DNA of 21,906 nucleotides from a virus. Under the pieces are notes generated by a model that had not been told where the DNA came from, made no database searches, and saw only the letters and a list, made by a program, of their open reading frames with translations. Shown here one piece after another: positions 13,466 to 21,000 of the stretch. Each line of letters begins with the position of its first letter. Position 1 is the first letter of the stretch. A program made the translations under genes and the position numbers. The stretch spans positions 1 through 21,906 of IMG/VR virus record IMGVR_UViG_3300037587_000361; one strand, written 5' to 3'.

Positions 13466-13635
13466 GTCAAGGTACGATTACAAGTATGACTATCCAATGT
13501 CGCAAGTGCGGTTCGTGGCTGTGTTTCCAGAACTACAAAAACGACAGGCCGATTCACAGATGTAAGGATTGTGATTATGTAAGTTATGACAATCCTCGCT
13601 GGTATGAAAGGTTAATGTTTTGTTGGAAATACTGA
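13462..13635 (+). CDS. Zinc-ribbon small protein
   Basis: Open from GTG 13462, which overlaps the preceding stop (57 residues), with an internal ATG 13486 giving 49. Both forms contain CRKCGSWLC and RCKDCDYVSY, two Cys-x2-Cys pairs in a classic ribbon, then WYERLMFCWKY. The GTGA overlap favours the GTG start, while the ATG start has only a weak site. Function unknown; probably nucleic-acid or protein binding. Confidence 0.6.
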   Translation: MSQGTITSMTIQCRKCGSWLCFQNYKNDRPIHRCKDCDYVSYDNPRWYERLMFCWKY

Positions 13636-13853
13636 AACGAGCAAGGGGGCCGAACGATGGTGATATAGTGCCGTTCGGCCCGCCTCCGGCTGGATTACAG
13701 GACGAACTTAATCTGCGTTTGTTCAAGGCCGGTCATACTGACAGGGATGGACAACCTAAAGATTTGCCGAAGATTAGAATATTCGGTGGTCTTAGTAAAA
13801 CAAAATTGAATATATGGCCTCGTGATAGTGAGGACAACTTAATTGATGATTAA
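13620..13853 (+). CDS. 77-residue protein, TTG start
   Basis: No ATG is available in frame: TGA at 13605 closes the frame upstream, and TTG 13620 sits seven bases after AAAGG (13608-13612). The start overlaps the previous gene by 16 bases. The product is MLEILKRARGPNDGDIVPF, GPPPAGLQDELNLRLFKA and LSKTKLNIWPRD. Not recognised; position suggests a small tail or head-tail gene. Confidence 0.6.
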   Translation: MLEILKRARGPNDGDIVPFGPPPAGLQDELNLRLFKAGHTDRDGQPKDLPKIRIFGGLSKTKLNIWPRDSEDNLIDD

Positions 13854-13864
13854 GGAGTAAAATA

Positions 13865-14209
13865 ATGGCAAGTTCAACGACAAAAGCGTTTTGGGCATTT
13901 ATATTTTACGTCAAGAATAATCCTTTTAAGTCTATTGACAATATGACTGAAAATGATTTTGACGAAATGGTAAGGCAGTTCGCTGCGGTAAATGAAACTG
14001 ACGGTATAACCGTAGCGACAGCACCGGATTTACCAGACTTTTATGGATATGGAACAGTTAATATAGGGACTGAGATAAATTTCCCCAAAAAAGGTACAAC
14101 TACTCGTTGGGCGGATGATGCGGGCGGGATTCCTGGTTCAACAACATATTTGCTTAATCTGGTGCAGTTAAAGTCAGCGTCATATCCAGAAGAACATTTA
14201 GGAGAATAA
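13865..14209 (+). CDS. 114-residue virion-region protein, unknown
   Basis: TAAGGAG (13851-13857) gives a strong site for ATG 13865. There is a helical N-terminus (FWAFIFYVKNNPFKS, ENDFDEMVRQF) and a beta-like end (GYGTVNIGTEINFP, TTYLLNLVQLK). No family is recognised. It stands between head and tail genes, so a head-completion or tail role is possible but not shown. Confidence 0.6.
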   Translation: MASSTTKAFWAFIFYVKNNPFKSIDNMTENDFDEMVRQFAAVNETDGITVATAPDLPDFYGYGTVNIGTEINFPKKGTTTRWADDAGGIPGSTTYLLNLVQLKSASYPEEHLGE

Positions 14210-14212
14210 ATT

Positions 14213-14557
14213 ATGGCTGCATTTACAGTAAATTCAGTAACGTCAAAAGGGCCGTGGCTTGTTATTGATGCTTACAGCACAGACGTAAGTACATCGACTG
14301 CTTTGCTTGCTGACGTAACTGGCAATGACCATTTAGTTAAGAGTGTTCAGATTGATTACCAAAAAGGCACCGACAACAGATGGATTAAGATATTTGATGG
14401 TTCTGACCTTCAAATAGGCCCTGCTAAGCCGAGTGTTAATTTATATCCTCTCGACTTTGGCGATGGCCTGACCTTTGAAGATGGCGTTTTTATCCAGACT
14501 GAATCAGATGCTCAAATCCACGTAACGATGATATATAAAATAGTGCCTGTTCTTTAA
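14213..14557 (+). CDS. 114-residue beta-rich virion-region protein
   Basis: Alternating hydrophobic and small residues throughout: AFTVNSVTSKGPWLVIDAY, ALLADVTGN, LVKSVQIDYQKG, DGVFIQTESDA, IHVTMIYKIVP. This suggests a beta-sandwich, as in small head or tail decoration proteins. AGGAG (14201-14205) lies before the start. Function inferred only from context. Confidence 0.55.
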   Translation: MAAFTVNSVTSKGPWLVIDAYSTDVSTSTALLADVTGNDHLVKSVQIDYQKGTDNRWIKIFDGSDLQIGPAKPSVNLYPLDFGDGLTFEDGVFIQTESDAQIHVTMIYKIVPVL

Positions 14558-14566
14558 GGAGACATT

Positions 14567-14752
14567 ATGGCAACAGTAAAGGACAGGTGTGTATTTTTTG
14601 TTGAGGTTGACCAGTGTGAGTTTCTTACCAAAACAAACGGCGACAAAGTAAGATTTGGTAAGGGATTGCGCATAAGACAGAATGACGCCACTGCCTTGAC
14701 CTATTTAATACAGTCCGGCAAAAGGCTCAAAGTGATAGTTAGGGAGGCATAA
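14567..14752 (+). CDS. 61-residue protein coupled to the tail adaptor gene
   Basis: AAGGAG (14555-14560) precedes ATG 14567, and the stop overlaps the adaptor start (TAATG). Sequence: VKDRCVFFVEVDQCEF, VRFGKGLRIRQND, LKVIVREA; a small beta fold. Not recognised. Confidence 0.55.
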   Translation: MATVKDRCVFFVEVDQCEFLTKTNGDKVRFGKGLRIRQNDATALTYLIQSGKRLKVIVREA

Positions 14753-15519
14753 TGGCTTTAAGTGGAACAATAACCGAAACGGCGATTTGTAATATAAGTC
14801 TCGGCAAACTTGGTACTAAGAGAATACCAGATGGCGAGACTGTAGATTCCAGCACCACTTTAGAAGCCATTCAATGCCGACTTCATTACGAACAGACGAG
14901 AGACGCTCTAATACGCTCTCACTGGTGGCGATTTGCAAGTACAAGGATAAAACTTGTTTCGTCTTGGTTGACGGCTACGGTCTATACTACCGACCAATAT
15001 GTATCAAATGATTCTGTTTGGTATAAGTGCTTAAAGGCTCATACCTCTGGTGCTTTGGACGATGAACCTGGGGTTGGTGCTGTTGCTGGTACTTATTGGA
15101 CTACGCTCACAGAAGTCGATTACGTACCTGATATAGGGGAGTGGGACTTTATGTGGACTTTGCCAAGTAATTTTCTGAGTTTCAAGTCTATTTACGAAAA
15201 TAGGTTTACAGATGAGAATTATCGTTCTTATGCGCTCGAAGGGGAAAATCTTCTAACAAATCTTTCAGATGTAGGTATTCGGTACGTTAAGAAAGTTACA
15301 GACCCTACGGAATTTGACCCGTTATTTACTGAAGTTTTTGTTTGGATTTTGGCCAATAAAATGATTGGCTCTCTGGCCGGTGGCGATGCTCGAATACAAA
15401 AGAAGATTGATACTGCATTGGACAATTTAATGCCTGCCGTAATAGCAATGGACAAACAAGAAACTAACACAATAGGCGAACGCGATTTAGGGACGTGGAA
15501 TAATGCGAGGTATGCTTAA
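14752..15519 (+). CDS. Tail adaptor (tail tubular A, T7 gp11-like) with inserted CBM-like module
   Basis: 255 residues. The N-terminus (ETAICNISLGKLG, LHYEQTRDALIRSHWWRFA) and the C-terminal helices (FTEVFVWILANKMIGSLAGG, LDNLMPAVIAMDKQE) match the gp11/TTPA family. That family forms a dodecameric ring between portal and nozzle. The family core is interrupted at residues 72-117 by WLTATVYTTDQYVSND, VWYKCLKAHTSG and EPGVGAVAGTYW. This W..Y..D.V...VWY.C..AHTS......W pattern is typical of family 5/12 carbohydrate-binding modules. The insert may be exposed on the tail. It overlaps the neighbours at both ends (TAATG). Confidence 0.85.
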   Translation: MALSGTITETAICNISLGKLGTKRIPDGETVDSSTTLEAIQCRLHYEQTRDALIRSHWWRFASTRIKLVSSWLTATVYTTDQYVSNDSVWYKCLKAHTSGALDDEPGVGAVAGTYWTTLTEVDYVPDIGEWDFMWTLPSNFLSFKSIYENRFTDENYRSYALEGENLLTNLSDVGIRYVKKVTDPTEFDPLFTEVFVWILANKMIGSLAGGDARIQKKIDTALDNLMPAVIAMDKQETNTIGERDLGTWNNARYA

Positions 15520-15971
15520 TGGCGAATGAAATCGCCCACGACCATACGACTGGAAGCACTTTGTATTTTTGCGCGTTCCAACCGGACGGAAACGTATTTT
15601 TGACGGGTGGTGCATCTGACGAAGTTTGGGGAACTGACGGACGTGATGCTGACGATTATGACGAGACGATGACCGAAGACGGTGCTGGTGGTCATTATGT
15701 GGGCGATTTTGATACTTCTATCGCAGCGGGAGTATATCAGGTCGCCGTTTATTTGCAGGCCGGAGCTAATCCGGCAGATACCGATATAGCACTTGCGCGA
15801 GGCGAAATATATTGGGACGGTTCTGCCGAAATAAATATTTACACTTTGGATACTACTATCAATGATGACGTTATCGGTGCTGACGGCGATAGTCACGAAG
15901 ATTTATCAGACCAAATGGATGTTTTGTCATCGCAGGGAAGTAAAGTTTTGAATGTTTACGATGATAGGTGA
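15519..15971 (+). CDS. Beta-rich virion protein between adaptor and nozzle
   Basis: 150 residues. The order TLYFCAFQPDGNVFL, EVWGT, YDETMTEDGAGGHYVGDF, AAGVYQVAVYLQAGANPAD, GEIYWDG is one I recall from virion proteins of many phages: a beta-sandwich repeated in tail-associated or fibre proteins. A helical end (HEDLSDQMDVLSSQG) follows. Position between gp11-like and gp12-like genes supports a tail role. Function unknown. Confidence 0.7.
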   Translation: MANEIAHDHTTGSTLYFCAFQPDGNVFLTGGASDEVWGTDGRDADDYDETMTEDGAGGHYVGDFDTSIAAGVYQVAVYLQAGANPADTDIALARGEIYWDGSAEINIYTLDTTINDDVIGADGDSHEDLSDQMDVLSSQGSKVLNVYDDR

Positions 15972-15974
15972 AAT

Positions 15975-16151
15975 ATGATTAACGTGCCAATAATAAACTT
16001 AAACAGTGGCGAGTTTAGTCCGCTTATAGATGTGCGGTCTGACGTTGATAAGTATAAGTCGGGTTGCCGTAAATTGGATAATTTCTTTCCGAGAGTCTAT
16101 GGCGTAGTAGAGCGTAGGCCAGGCACGAAATTTATAAAGGAAGCAAAATGA
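15975..16151 (+). CDS. Tail nozzle protein, detached N-terminal segment
   Basis: 58 residues: INVPIINLNSGEFSPLIDV, KYKSGCRKLDNFFPRVYG, VERRPGTKFI. This is the hallmark N-terminus of the gp12-like tail nozzle/stabilisation family. In that family the RRPGTKF motif is followed within a few residues by an R-x-[LM]-P-F-x-FS segment. Here the frame stops at TGA 16149-16151, overlapping the next gene by ATGA. The expected continuation (TIRMMPFIFSSTIAY) appears at 19052, in the 1132-residue ORF. So either this is a split subunit that still assembles with the rest, or a remnant. No ribosome site is strong; it lies three bases behind the preceding stop. Confidence 0.85.
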   Translation: MINVPIINLNSGEFSPLIDVRSDVDKYKSGCRKLDNFFPRVYGVVERRPGTKFIKEAK

Positions 16152-16300
16152 AAGTGAAAATTGGCGACAAGTTAGTTGAAGTAAATGACGGCGTAATCAA
16201 GGCAACGGCTGAAGAAATTCGTCATCCTGACGGTCGGGTTGACGTTATTGTTAAAGTTCCCTGCTTGCAAATAAAAGCAGAAACTCAGAAAGGAGACTAA
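16148..16300 (+). CDS. 50-residue small protein in the insertion
   Basis: Starts inside the stop of the nozzle fragment (ATGA). The product is a compact beta-like sequence: KVKIGDKLVEVNDGVIKAT, EEIRHPDGRVDVIVKVPCL. I recall similar small proteins in phage tail regions but cannot assign a role. It is the first gene of the stretch that separates the two nozzle parts. Confidence 0.6.
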   Translation: MKVKIGDKLVEVNDGVIKATAEEIRHPDGRVDVIVKVPCLQIKAETQKGD

Positions 16301-16302
16301 TT

Positions 16303-16704
16303 ATGGCCTCAGGCATCTATTCACGCTTCAAGGCAAATCTTATGAACAAGGTAGTCGATTTAGAGGCGGACACCATCAAGGTAACTCTATACGACAACTC
16401 ACACAGTTTTACAGCGAGTGATACCGACTATACTACCGACAATGAGTTAGCTACTACCGGTGGCTACACTCAAGGTGGTGCTACGTTGGGGAGTAAGGCT
16501 GTTACGGAAGCGGCAACGACTAAATGGGATGCGGCGGATACGGCGTGGACGAGTGCGACTTTTACGGCATACCACGCTGTAATATATGACTCAACTGCGG
16601 GAAATGACCTTATTGCCTCTATTGATTTCGGTGGAGCAAAAGTGGTTTCATCCGGTACGTTCACAATCCAATGGGACGCGAATGGCTTAATTAGTTTATC
16701 TTGA
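16303..16704 (+). CDS. Probable virion protein (ASGIYSRFKANL family)
   Basis: 133 residues. AAAGGAG (16288-16294) precedes ATG 16303. The start MASGIYSRFKANLMNKVVD, LEADTIKVTLYDNSHSFT, and a C-terminal IASIDFGGAKVVSSGTF and FTIQWDANGLI are the pattern of a very common phage structural protein. In it the gene follows or lies among tail and fibre genes. Mostly beta. Part of the insertion in the nozzle gene. Its exact place in the virion is not known to me. Confidence 0.7.
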   Translation: MASGIYSRFKANLMNKVVDLEADTIKVTLYDNSHSFTASDTDYTTDNELATTGGYTQGGATLGSKAVTEAATTKWDAADTAWTSATFTAYHAVIYDSTAGNDLIASIDFGGAKVVSSGTFTIQWDANGLISLS

Positions 16705-16707
16705 CTC

Positions 16708-16716
16708 TGGTATAAT
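16708..16716 (+). promoter_or_regulatory. Extended -10 promoter ahead of the HNH gene
   Basis: TGGTATAAT (16708-16716) is a perfect extended -10 element (TGnTATAAT), 36 bases before the HNH start. The best -35 at 18 bases spacing is poor (TTAATT), which extended -10 promoters tolerate. The HNH gene could thus be transcribed independently of the tail operon. Confidence 0.55.
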
Positions 16717-16751
16717 ATCTTGTTACGATAGTAATAAAAAAGGAGAAAACT

Positions 16752-17252
16752 ATGGTAACGAAAAAAGGATATTATCAAGATAGGAATGATAAATGGTGGT
16801 ATAAACCGCCAAATATGGAAACCAGATTTAGTGCAAAGGTTTTTTCTTGTGTATCTTGTGGAAAAGAATCAATAAAGGTAAAAGGAAAAAAGAATAAAAC
16901 AGGCAGATATTACTGTTCCAAAAGTTGTGCTGCCAGAGATGGCGGTGGTTTGAAAGGGATGGTTGGCAAAAATCATTATGCTTGGAAGGGTGGCAGAAAT
17001 AAAGTTCGAGGTGGTTATGTTGAAATATATTGCCCAGACCATCCCGCGTCAAGAGGTGGAAAATATGTCCGAGAACATCGTCTTGTTATGGAAAAACATC
17101 TTGGCAGATATTTACTGTCTTCGGAATTGGTACATCACAAGAACGGGATTAAGGACGATAATAGATTGGAAAATCTTGTGTTGATGACTCGTGATTTACA
17201 TTTTGGAAAAATTATATGCCCGCATCGCGGAAAAGACTTTGTGATAAAATAG
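16752..17252 (+). CDS. HNH endonuclease with N-terminal zinc finger (homing type)
   Basis: 166 residues. An N-terminal zinc-finger-like part has Cys33-x2-Cys36 and Cys55-x3-Cys59 (CVSCGKES and YCSKSCAAR). Then come GKNHYAWKGG, YVREHRLVMEKHLGRYL and LVHHKNGIKDDNRLENL (H109, H128, H129, N131, N137). These are the HNH_3-like signature for metal-dependent DNA cutting. Such enzymes often act as free-standing homing endonucleases that spread themselves and nearby DNA. AGGAG (16741-16745) and an extended -10 element lie upstream. It sits in the middle of the segment that splits the nozzle gene, which makes it a candidate agent of the insertion. Confidence 0.88.
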   Translation: MVTKKGYYQDRNDKWWYKPPNMETRFSAKVFSCVSCGKESIKVKGKKNKTGRYYCSKSCAARDGGGLKGMVGKNHYAWKGGRNKVRGGYVEIYCPDHPASRGGKYVREHRLVMEKHLGRYLLSSELVHHKNGIKDDNRLENLVLMTRDLHFGKIICPHRGKDFVIK

Positions 17253-17263
17253 GAGATTAAATT

Positions 17264-17473
17264 ATGGTTACAAAACTTGCAATAACGACAAATGAAGAAG
17301 CAGCAAAAATAATTTTTGAGTTACTTATGCAGGATGTAAAACATAAGCGACTTGATATTGGCATAAGAGATTCATCTTTAGATACAAGAAGTCCACGTCT
17401 ATGTCCGGAAATACAGTTAACAACAGATGATAGCGTGATAACACTAACAGTGGCAACGGTACTTAGGAGATAA
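17264..17473 (+). CDS. 69-residue protein of unknown function
   Basis: GGAG (17251-17254) precedes ATG 17264. An N-terminal helix (NEEAAKIIFELLMQDVK) is followed by strand-like KRLDIGIRD and SVITLTVATVL. It lies between the HNH gene and a tail-like gene, all in the insertion. It has the same first four residues (MVTK) as the HNH protein, which may be chance. Confidence 0.55.
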   Translation: MVTKLAITTNEEAAKIIFELLMQDVKHKRLDIGIRDSSLDTRSPRLCPEIQLTTDDSVITLTVATVLRR

Positions 17474-17476
17474 CTT

Positions 17477-17983
17477 ATGGCTACAAGACCTACGGTGGGC
17501 GGCTCCGACGGTACTTGGGGTACTGAATTGAATGAGCATTTGGATGTCTCTTTGGATGCTGACGGCAAAGTAGATGATGGTGCTGCGCAAACAACTTCTG
17601 CTGCTCCAGACGCTGATGCTGAACTTGCCAATAAGAAATATGTGGATGATAGTGTCAAAGGTGATTCTCCGACTGGTAATGATTCCGAATCTAATGCAAT
17701 GTTACAAGCCCATGCTTACCTGACGCAGACCTCCGGGTTTGTATCGGCTTATCAAAATGCAGAGGCAACAGGTCATGCGAAGGGTTATATCGGTACTACG
17801 ACCGACCCCGAAGGGGCAGGCACGTTGATTGTTCAGTCAAAAATTACCGCCGGAGGAGCACCCTGTATATATATGTTCATCCCTGATGGTAAATATTTTG
17901 AAGTGACACATACCGGTACGTTAACCGCTATTACCTGGACCCCTCTCGTACCAGGTGGCGGCGCCCCAGTTGACCAGGATTAA
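17477..17983 (+). CDS. Tail-fibre-like virion protein
   Basis: 168 residues. The N-terminus is PTVGGSDGTWGTELNEHLD, followed by ADAELANKKYVDDSVKG. The ANKKYVDD motif recurs in phage tail-fibre and baseplate proteins. The remainder is beta-rich (GTLIVQSKITAGG, KYFEVTHTGTLTAI). Inferred: part of a fibre or side-tail component. It precedes the chimeric nozzle ORF by 54 bases and belongs to the same insertion. Confidence 0.6.
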   Translation: MATRPTVGGSDGTWGTELNEHLDVSLDADGKVDDGAAQTTSAAPDADAELANKKYVDDSVKGDSPTGNDSESNAMLQAHAYLTQTSGFVSAYQNAEATGHAKGYIGTTTDPEGAGTLIVQSKITAGGAPCIYMFIPDGKYFEVTHTGTLTAITWTPLVPGGGAPVDQD

Positions 17984-18037
17984 GGAGCTTAAATTATTGC
18001 TTCGAGTATCACGATAACAGAAACAAAGGTATGATAA

Positions 18038-21000
18038 GTGGCGCATACAGCAGATACAAATTTAAGGTTTACCGGAAGTTCTAATCCGCTTACCAGTGCC
18101 TATACCTGCGGGGCAAGTGCTAAACTTCTTGTCTTGGGAATAGTAACCGGTGGTTCGGTTCAGCGTTCAGGAGATGCGCCTACTTACAACGGGGTTGAAT
18201 TAACCCAAGCTGACGAGACAAGACAGTACATTACCAATCCGGAAACGAGTTGTGAGTTATGGTATCTTACGGAGCCTGGAACCAGTTCTGCTTTTCAAAT
18301 TAGTATTCCTAACCCTACTTCTTTAACCTTGCACGTTCAAGCTTCAAGTTACAATGTAGCTTCCGGTTTTACGAGTGCTTTGGATGTCGATGGCGGTAAT
18401 ACAGGACTCTCCGCAAGTCCTTCGGTATCAGTTACACCTACTGTAAATGGGGCAGTAATAGTAGGGGTTTTGGGTGGTGGCCAAGATTACGCTCCCGTAA
18501 ATCAGTCAGGAACAGAATTAAATGCAACTGATAATGGTCTTTATTCTGATAGCAACCAATATACTTTACAGGCAATTGCCGGGGCCATAGCAACAGACTG
18601 GACAACTGGTGTTTACGGAAGTGGAGTTTATGGTGTAGGTCTTTATGGTGGCGCTGATGATTGGTGTATGTCTGTTGCTGCTTTCAAGCAGACAAATGTT
18701 ACAATAACAGTCGAGCCGGATGCATTAGCATTGTCTTTATCTTTGCTAAATCCTTCTATCACGGCAGGGACGGGCGTTTCAATATTACCTTCCACATTGG
18801 CTTTGACGGCAACATTGAATGCACCAACTATTGTAATAAATGTAACGCACGAAGTAACCGTACAGGCTCTTACCCTTTCCCTAAAAGCCCCCTCTGTTGT
18901 TGTTAGTGTTACTGTCGAACCATCTGCGTTGTCGTTATCTTTATCTCTTGGAAATGTTTCTGTTTTAGCTGAACGGAATATAACCGTTGTAATTTCTTTA
19001 CTTACATTAAGTTTAACATTAGAACAGCCAAATTCGTTGGCTCCCCTTCCCACAATACGAATGATGCCGTTTATATTTTCTTCTACTATAGCATACCCGG
19101 TCGAGTTCGGTAACGAATATGCAAGGTTTTATTTCAGTGGAGAACCATTATTGGGAGCCGGAGAAATCCATGTTGATATTTCAACTCCTTATCAATCTTC
19201 TGATTTGTATCAACTTCAGACTAAACAGAGTGCTGACGTTATGTGGATTGTTCATCCTTCTTATCCACAGGCGAAATTAAAAAGGACAACGCCTACGACT
19301 TTCGTACTTGAAGATATTGTATTCAATAAAGGCCCGTTCATTGAAAGAAATGATATAGCGGAAAATGACGGGGTTACAATGAATGTCAATGTAACTAACG
19401 AAGGAGGCGCTGGAATCTTAACCAGTTCGTCAGGGATATTTCAAACCGGCCATATCGGAACCTTATTCAAACTTACACATCCCCGCGTGAACCGAGAGAC
19501 AAACGGCAGTAAGACAGGTACTGAGACCGGAATCATAGGCGAGGCTATTGATGTTTTCGGAGATTATATTTTTTCAATCACTTCTTCTTCGTGGTCGGGG
19601 ACGGTAAGTTTGCAAAGGAGTACGGACGACTGGGTAAGTAATACAAATGTAATAACTTTTACCAGTGGCAAGCAAACCTACAAGAATACGGAAGAAACCG
19701 CTAATGTTCAGTATCGTATAAATGTTACGGCTCATTCTTCCGGCACAATATCTTCGAGTCTTGTTGTAAATACCAGTGCGATTAGCGGTTCTGCGACCAG
19801 TATAGGGGTGATTAAGATACCACTTGACGTAAAAGGTGATTTTAATTTCAATACTCACGGCAATTGGGATGCTACCGTTGTGTTGGAGAGGAATGTGGAC
19901 AGCGCGGGATGGGAGCCGTACAGGACATACATTTCGGTAATAGAGAATGGCGTAGGAGACAGGAATGTTCAATTTGCAGGAGTCGAGGAGGATGATAATG
20001 TTCAATACCGAATAAACGTAACTACTTATTCGAGTGGAACTCTTAATGCGGATTTGCAAGCTACGTCAAGTACGCAATCTGGAATAGTAAGAATAAACGG
20101 CATTTTGTCCGATGTGGAATCTGAAATTACGGTCGTTTCCAAGGTTAGCCAGACAACCGATACAAAGCGCTGGGCTGAAGGTGCGTGGTCTGGGGTGAGA
20201 GGGTATCCTTCTGCAATTACACTCTTCGAGGAACGTGCCGTATATGGGTTTACCAATTCCGACCAGCAAGATATATGGTTAAGTGAAACGGGAAGATTTG
20301 AAGATTTTGAAGCGGGCATAAAGGACGCTGATTCGTTTGCCTTAACAATTCCAACCGCTAATCGTGGAAAATGGTTAGGTTCGCTCGAAACTCTTGTTGC
20401 CGGTACGTCAGGTGGTGAATGGCGCATAAAATCGCCCTTGGATGAATCTTTAACTCCCAAGAATTGGGACATAAAAAAGCAAACATCTTACGGCGGCGCG
20501 GACGTACAGGTGGTGGAGGTTGGGTCTGTAATATTGTTTATTGATTTCGTTGGCAGGAAGATTAGGGAAGTTACGTTTGTGGATGCCGACCAGAAGTACG
20601 TTGCTCACGATTTAACGTCTCTTGCCGAGCATATTACGACCTCTGGAATAGTGTGTTTCGCTCACCAGAGGAATCCTGACTCAATTTTGTGGTGTGTACT
20701 CGATAATGGCAATTTGATTACGTTAAGTTATGAACGGGAGCATAATGTTGTGGCTTGGGCGAGACATCCGATGGACGGTTTAGTGCAATCTGTCGCAGTC
20801 ATTCCCGCTTCCGGCGAAGATGAGGTTTGGATTACGATTGTAAGGGCCATTGACGGCGAGAACAAAGTTTACATAGAGCAATTCCAGTCAAGGTATCTCG
20901 ATATTAGGAAAGAAAACTCCTACTTTGTCGATAGCGGCATTATTTACAATAGCATATTAACAGATACCATAACCGACTTAGGCCATCTCGAAGGAAAGGT

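Larger units (their letters stand above)
16152..19036 (+). other. Multi-gene insertion splitting the tail nozzle gene (proposed)
   Basis: The nozzle N-terminus ends at 16151 and its core resumes at about 19037. Between them lie four small virion-like or unknown genes, the HNH endonuclease and the 5-prime third of the 1132-residue ORF. Left edge: GAA GCA AAA followed by TGA. Right edge: AAT TCG TTG GCT at 19031. Joining the two would give KEAK-NSLAPLP-TIRMMPF, a plausible uninterrupted nozzle sequence. I see no flanking direct repeat longer than a few bases. The edges are inferred from protein motifs, not from a duplication. Confidence 0.6.

Noticed and set aside
16139-16300. Frameshift joining the nozzle fragment to the 50-residue gene
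   Set aside because: No slippery heptamer at GCAAAATGA, and the 50-residue product does not resemble the nozzle continuation; an ordinary ATGA overlap explains it.
18031-18084. Short frame starting MISGAYSRYKF, similar to MASGIYSRFK at 16303
   Set aside because: The resemblance is not present at the DNA level and the frame ends after 17 codons in another frame of the chimeric ORF.
16150-19036. Group I or II intron in the nozzle gene
   Set aside because: The stretch holds several complete virion-like genes and a protein domain fused in frame to the 3-prime part; I see no reverse transcriptase or intron core motifs, and 2.9 kb is long for an HNH intron. Not excluded by folding, which I cannot run.
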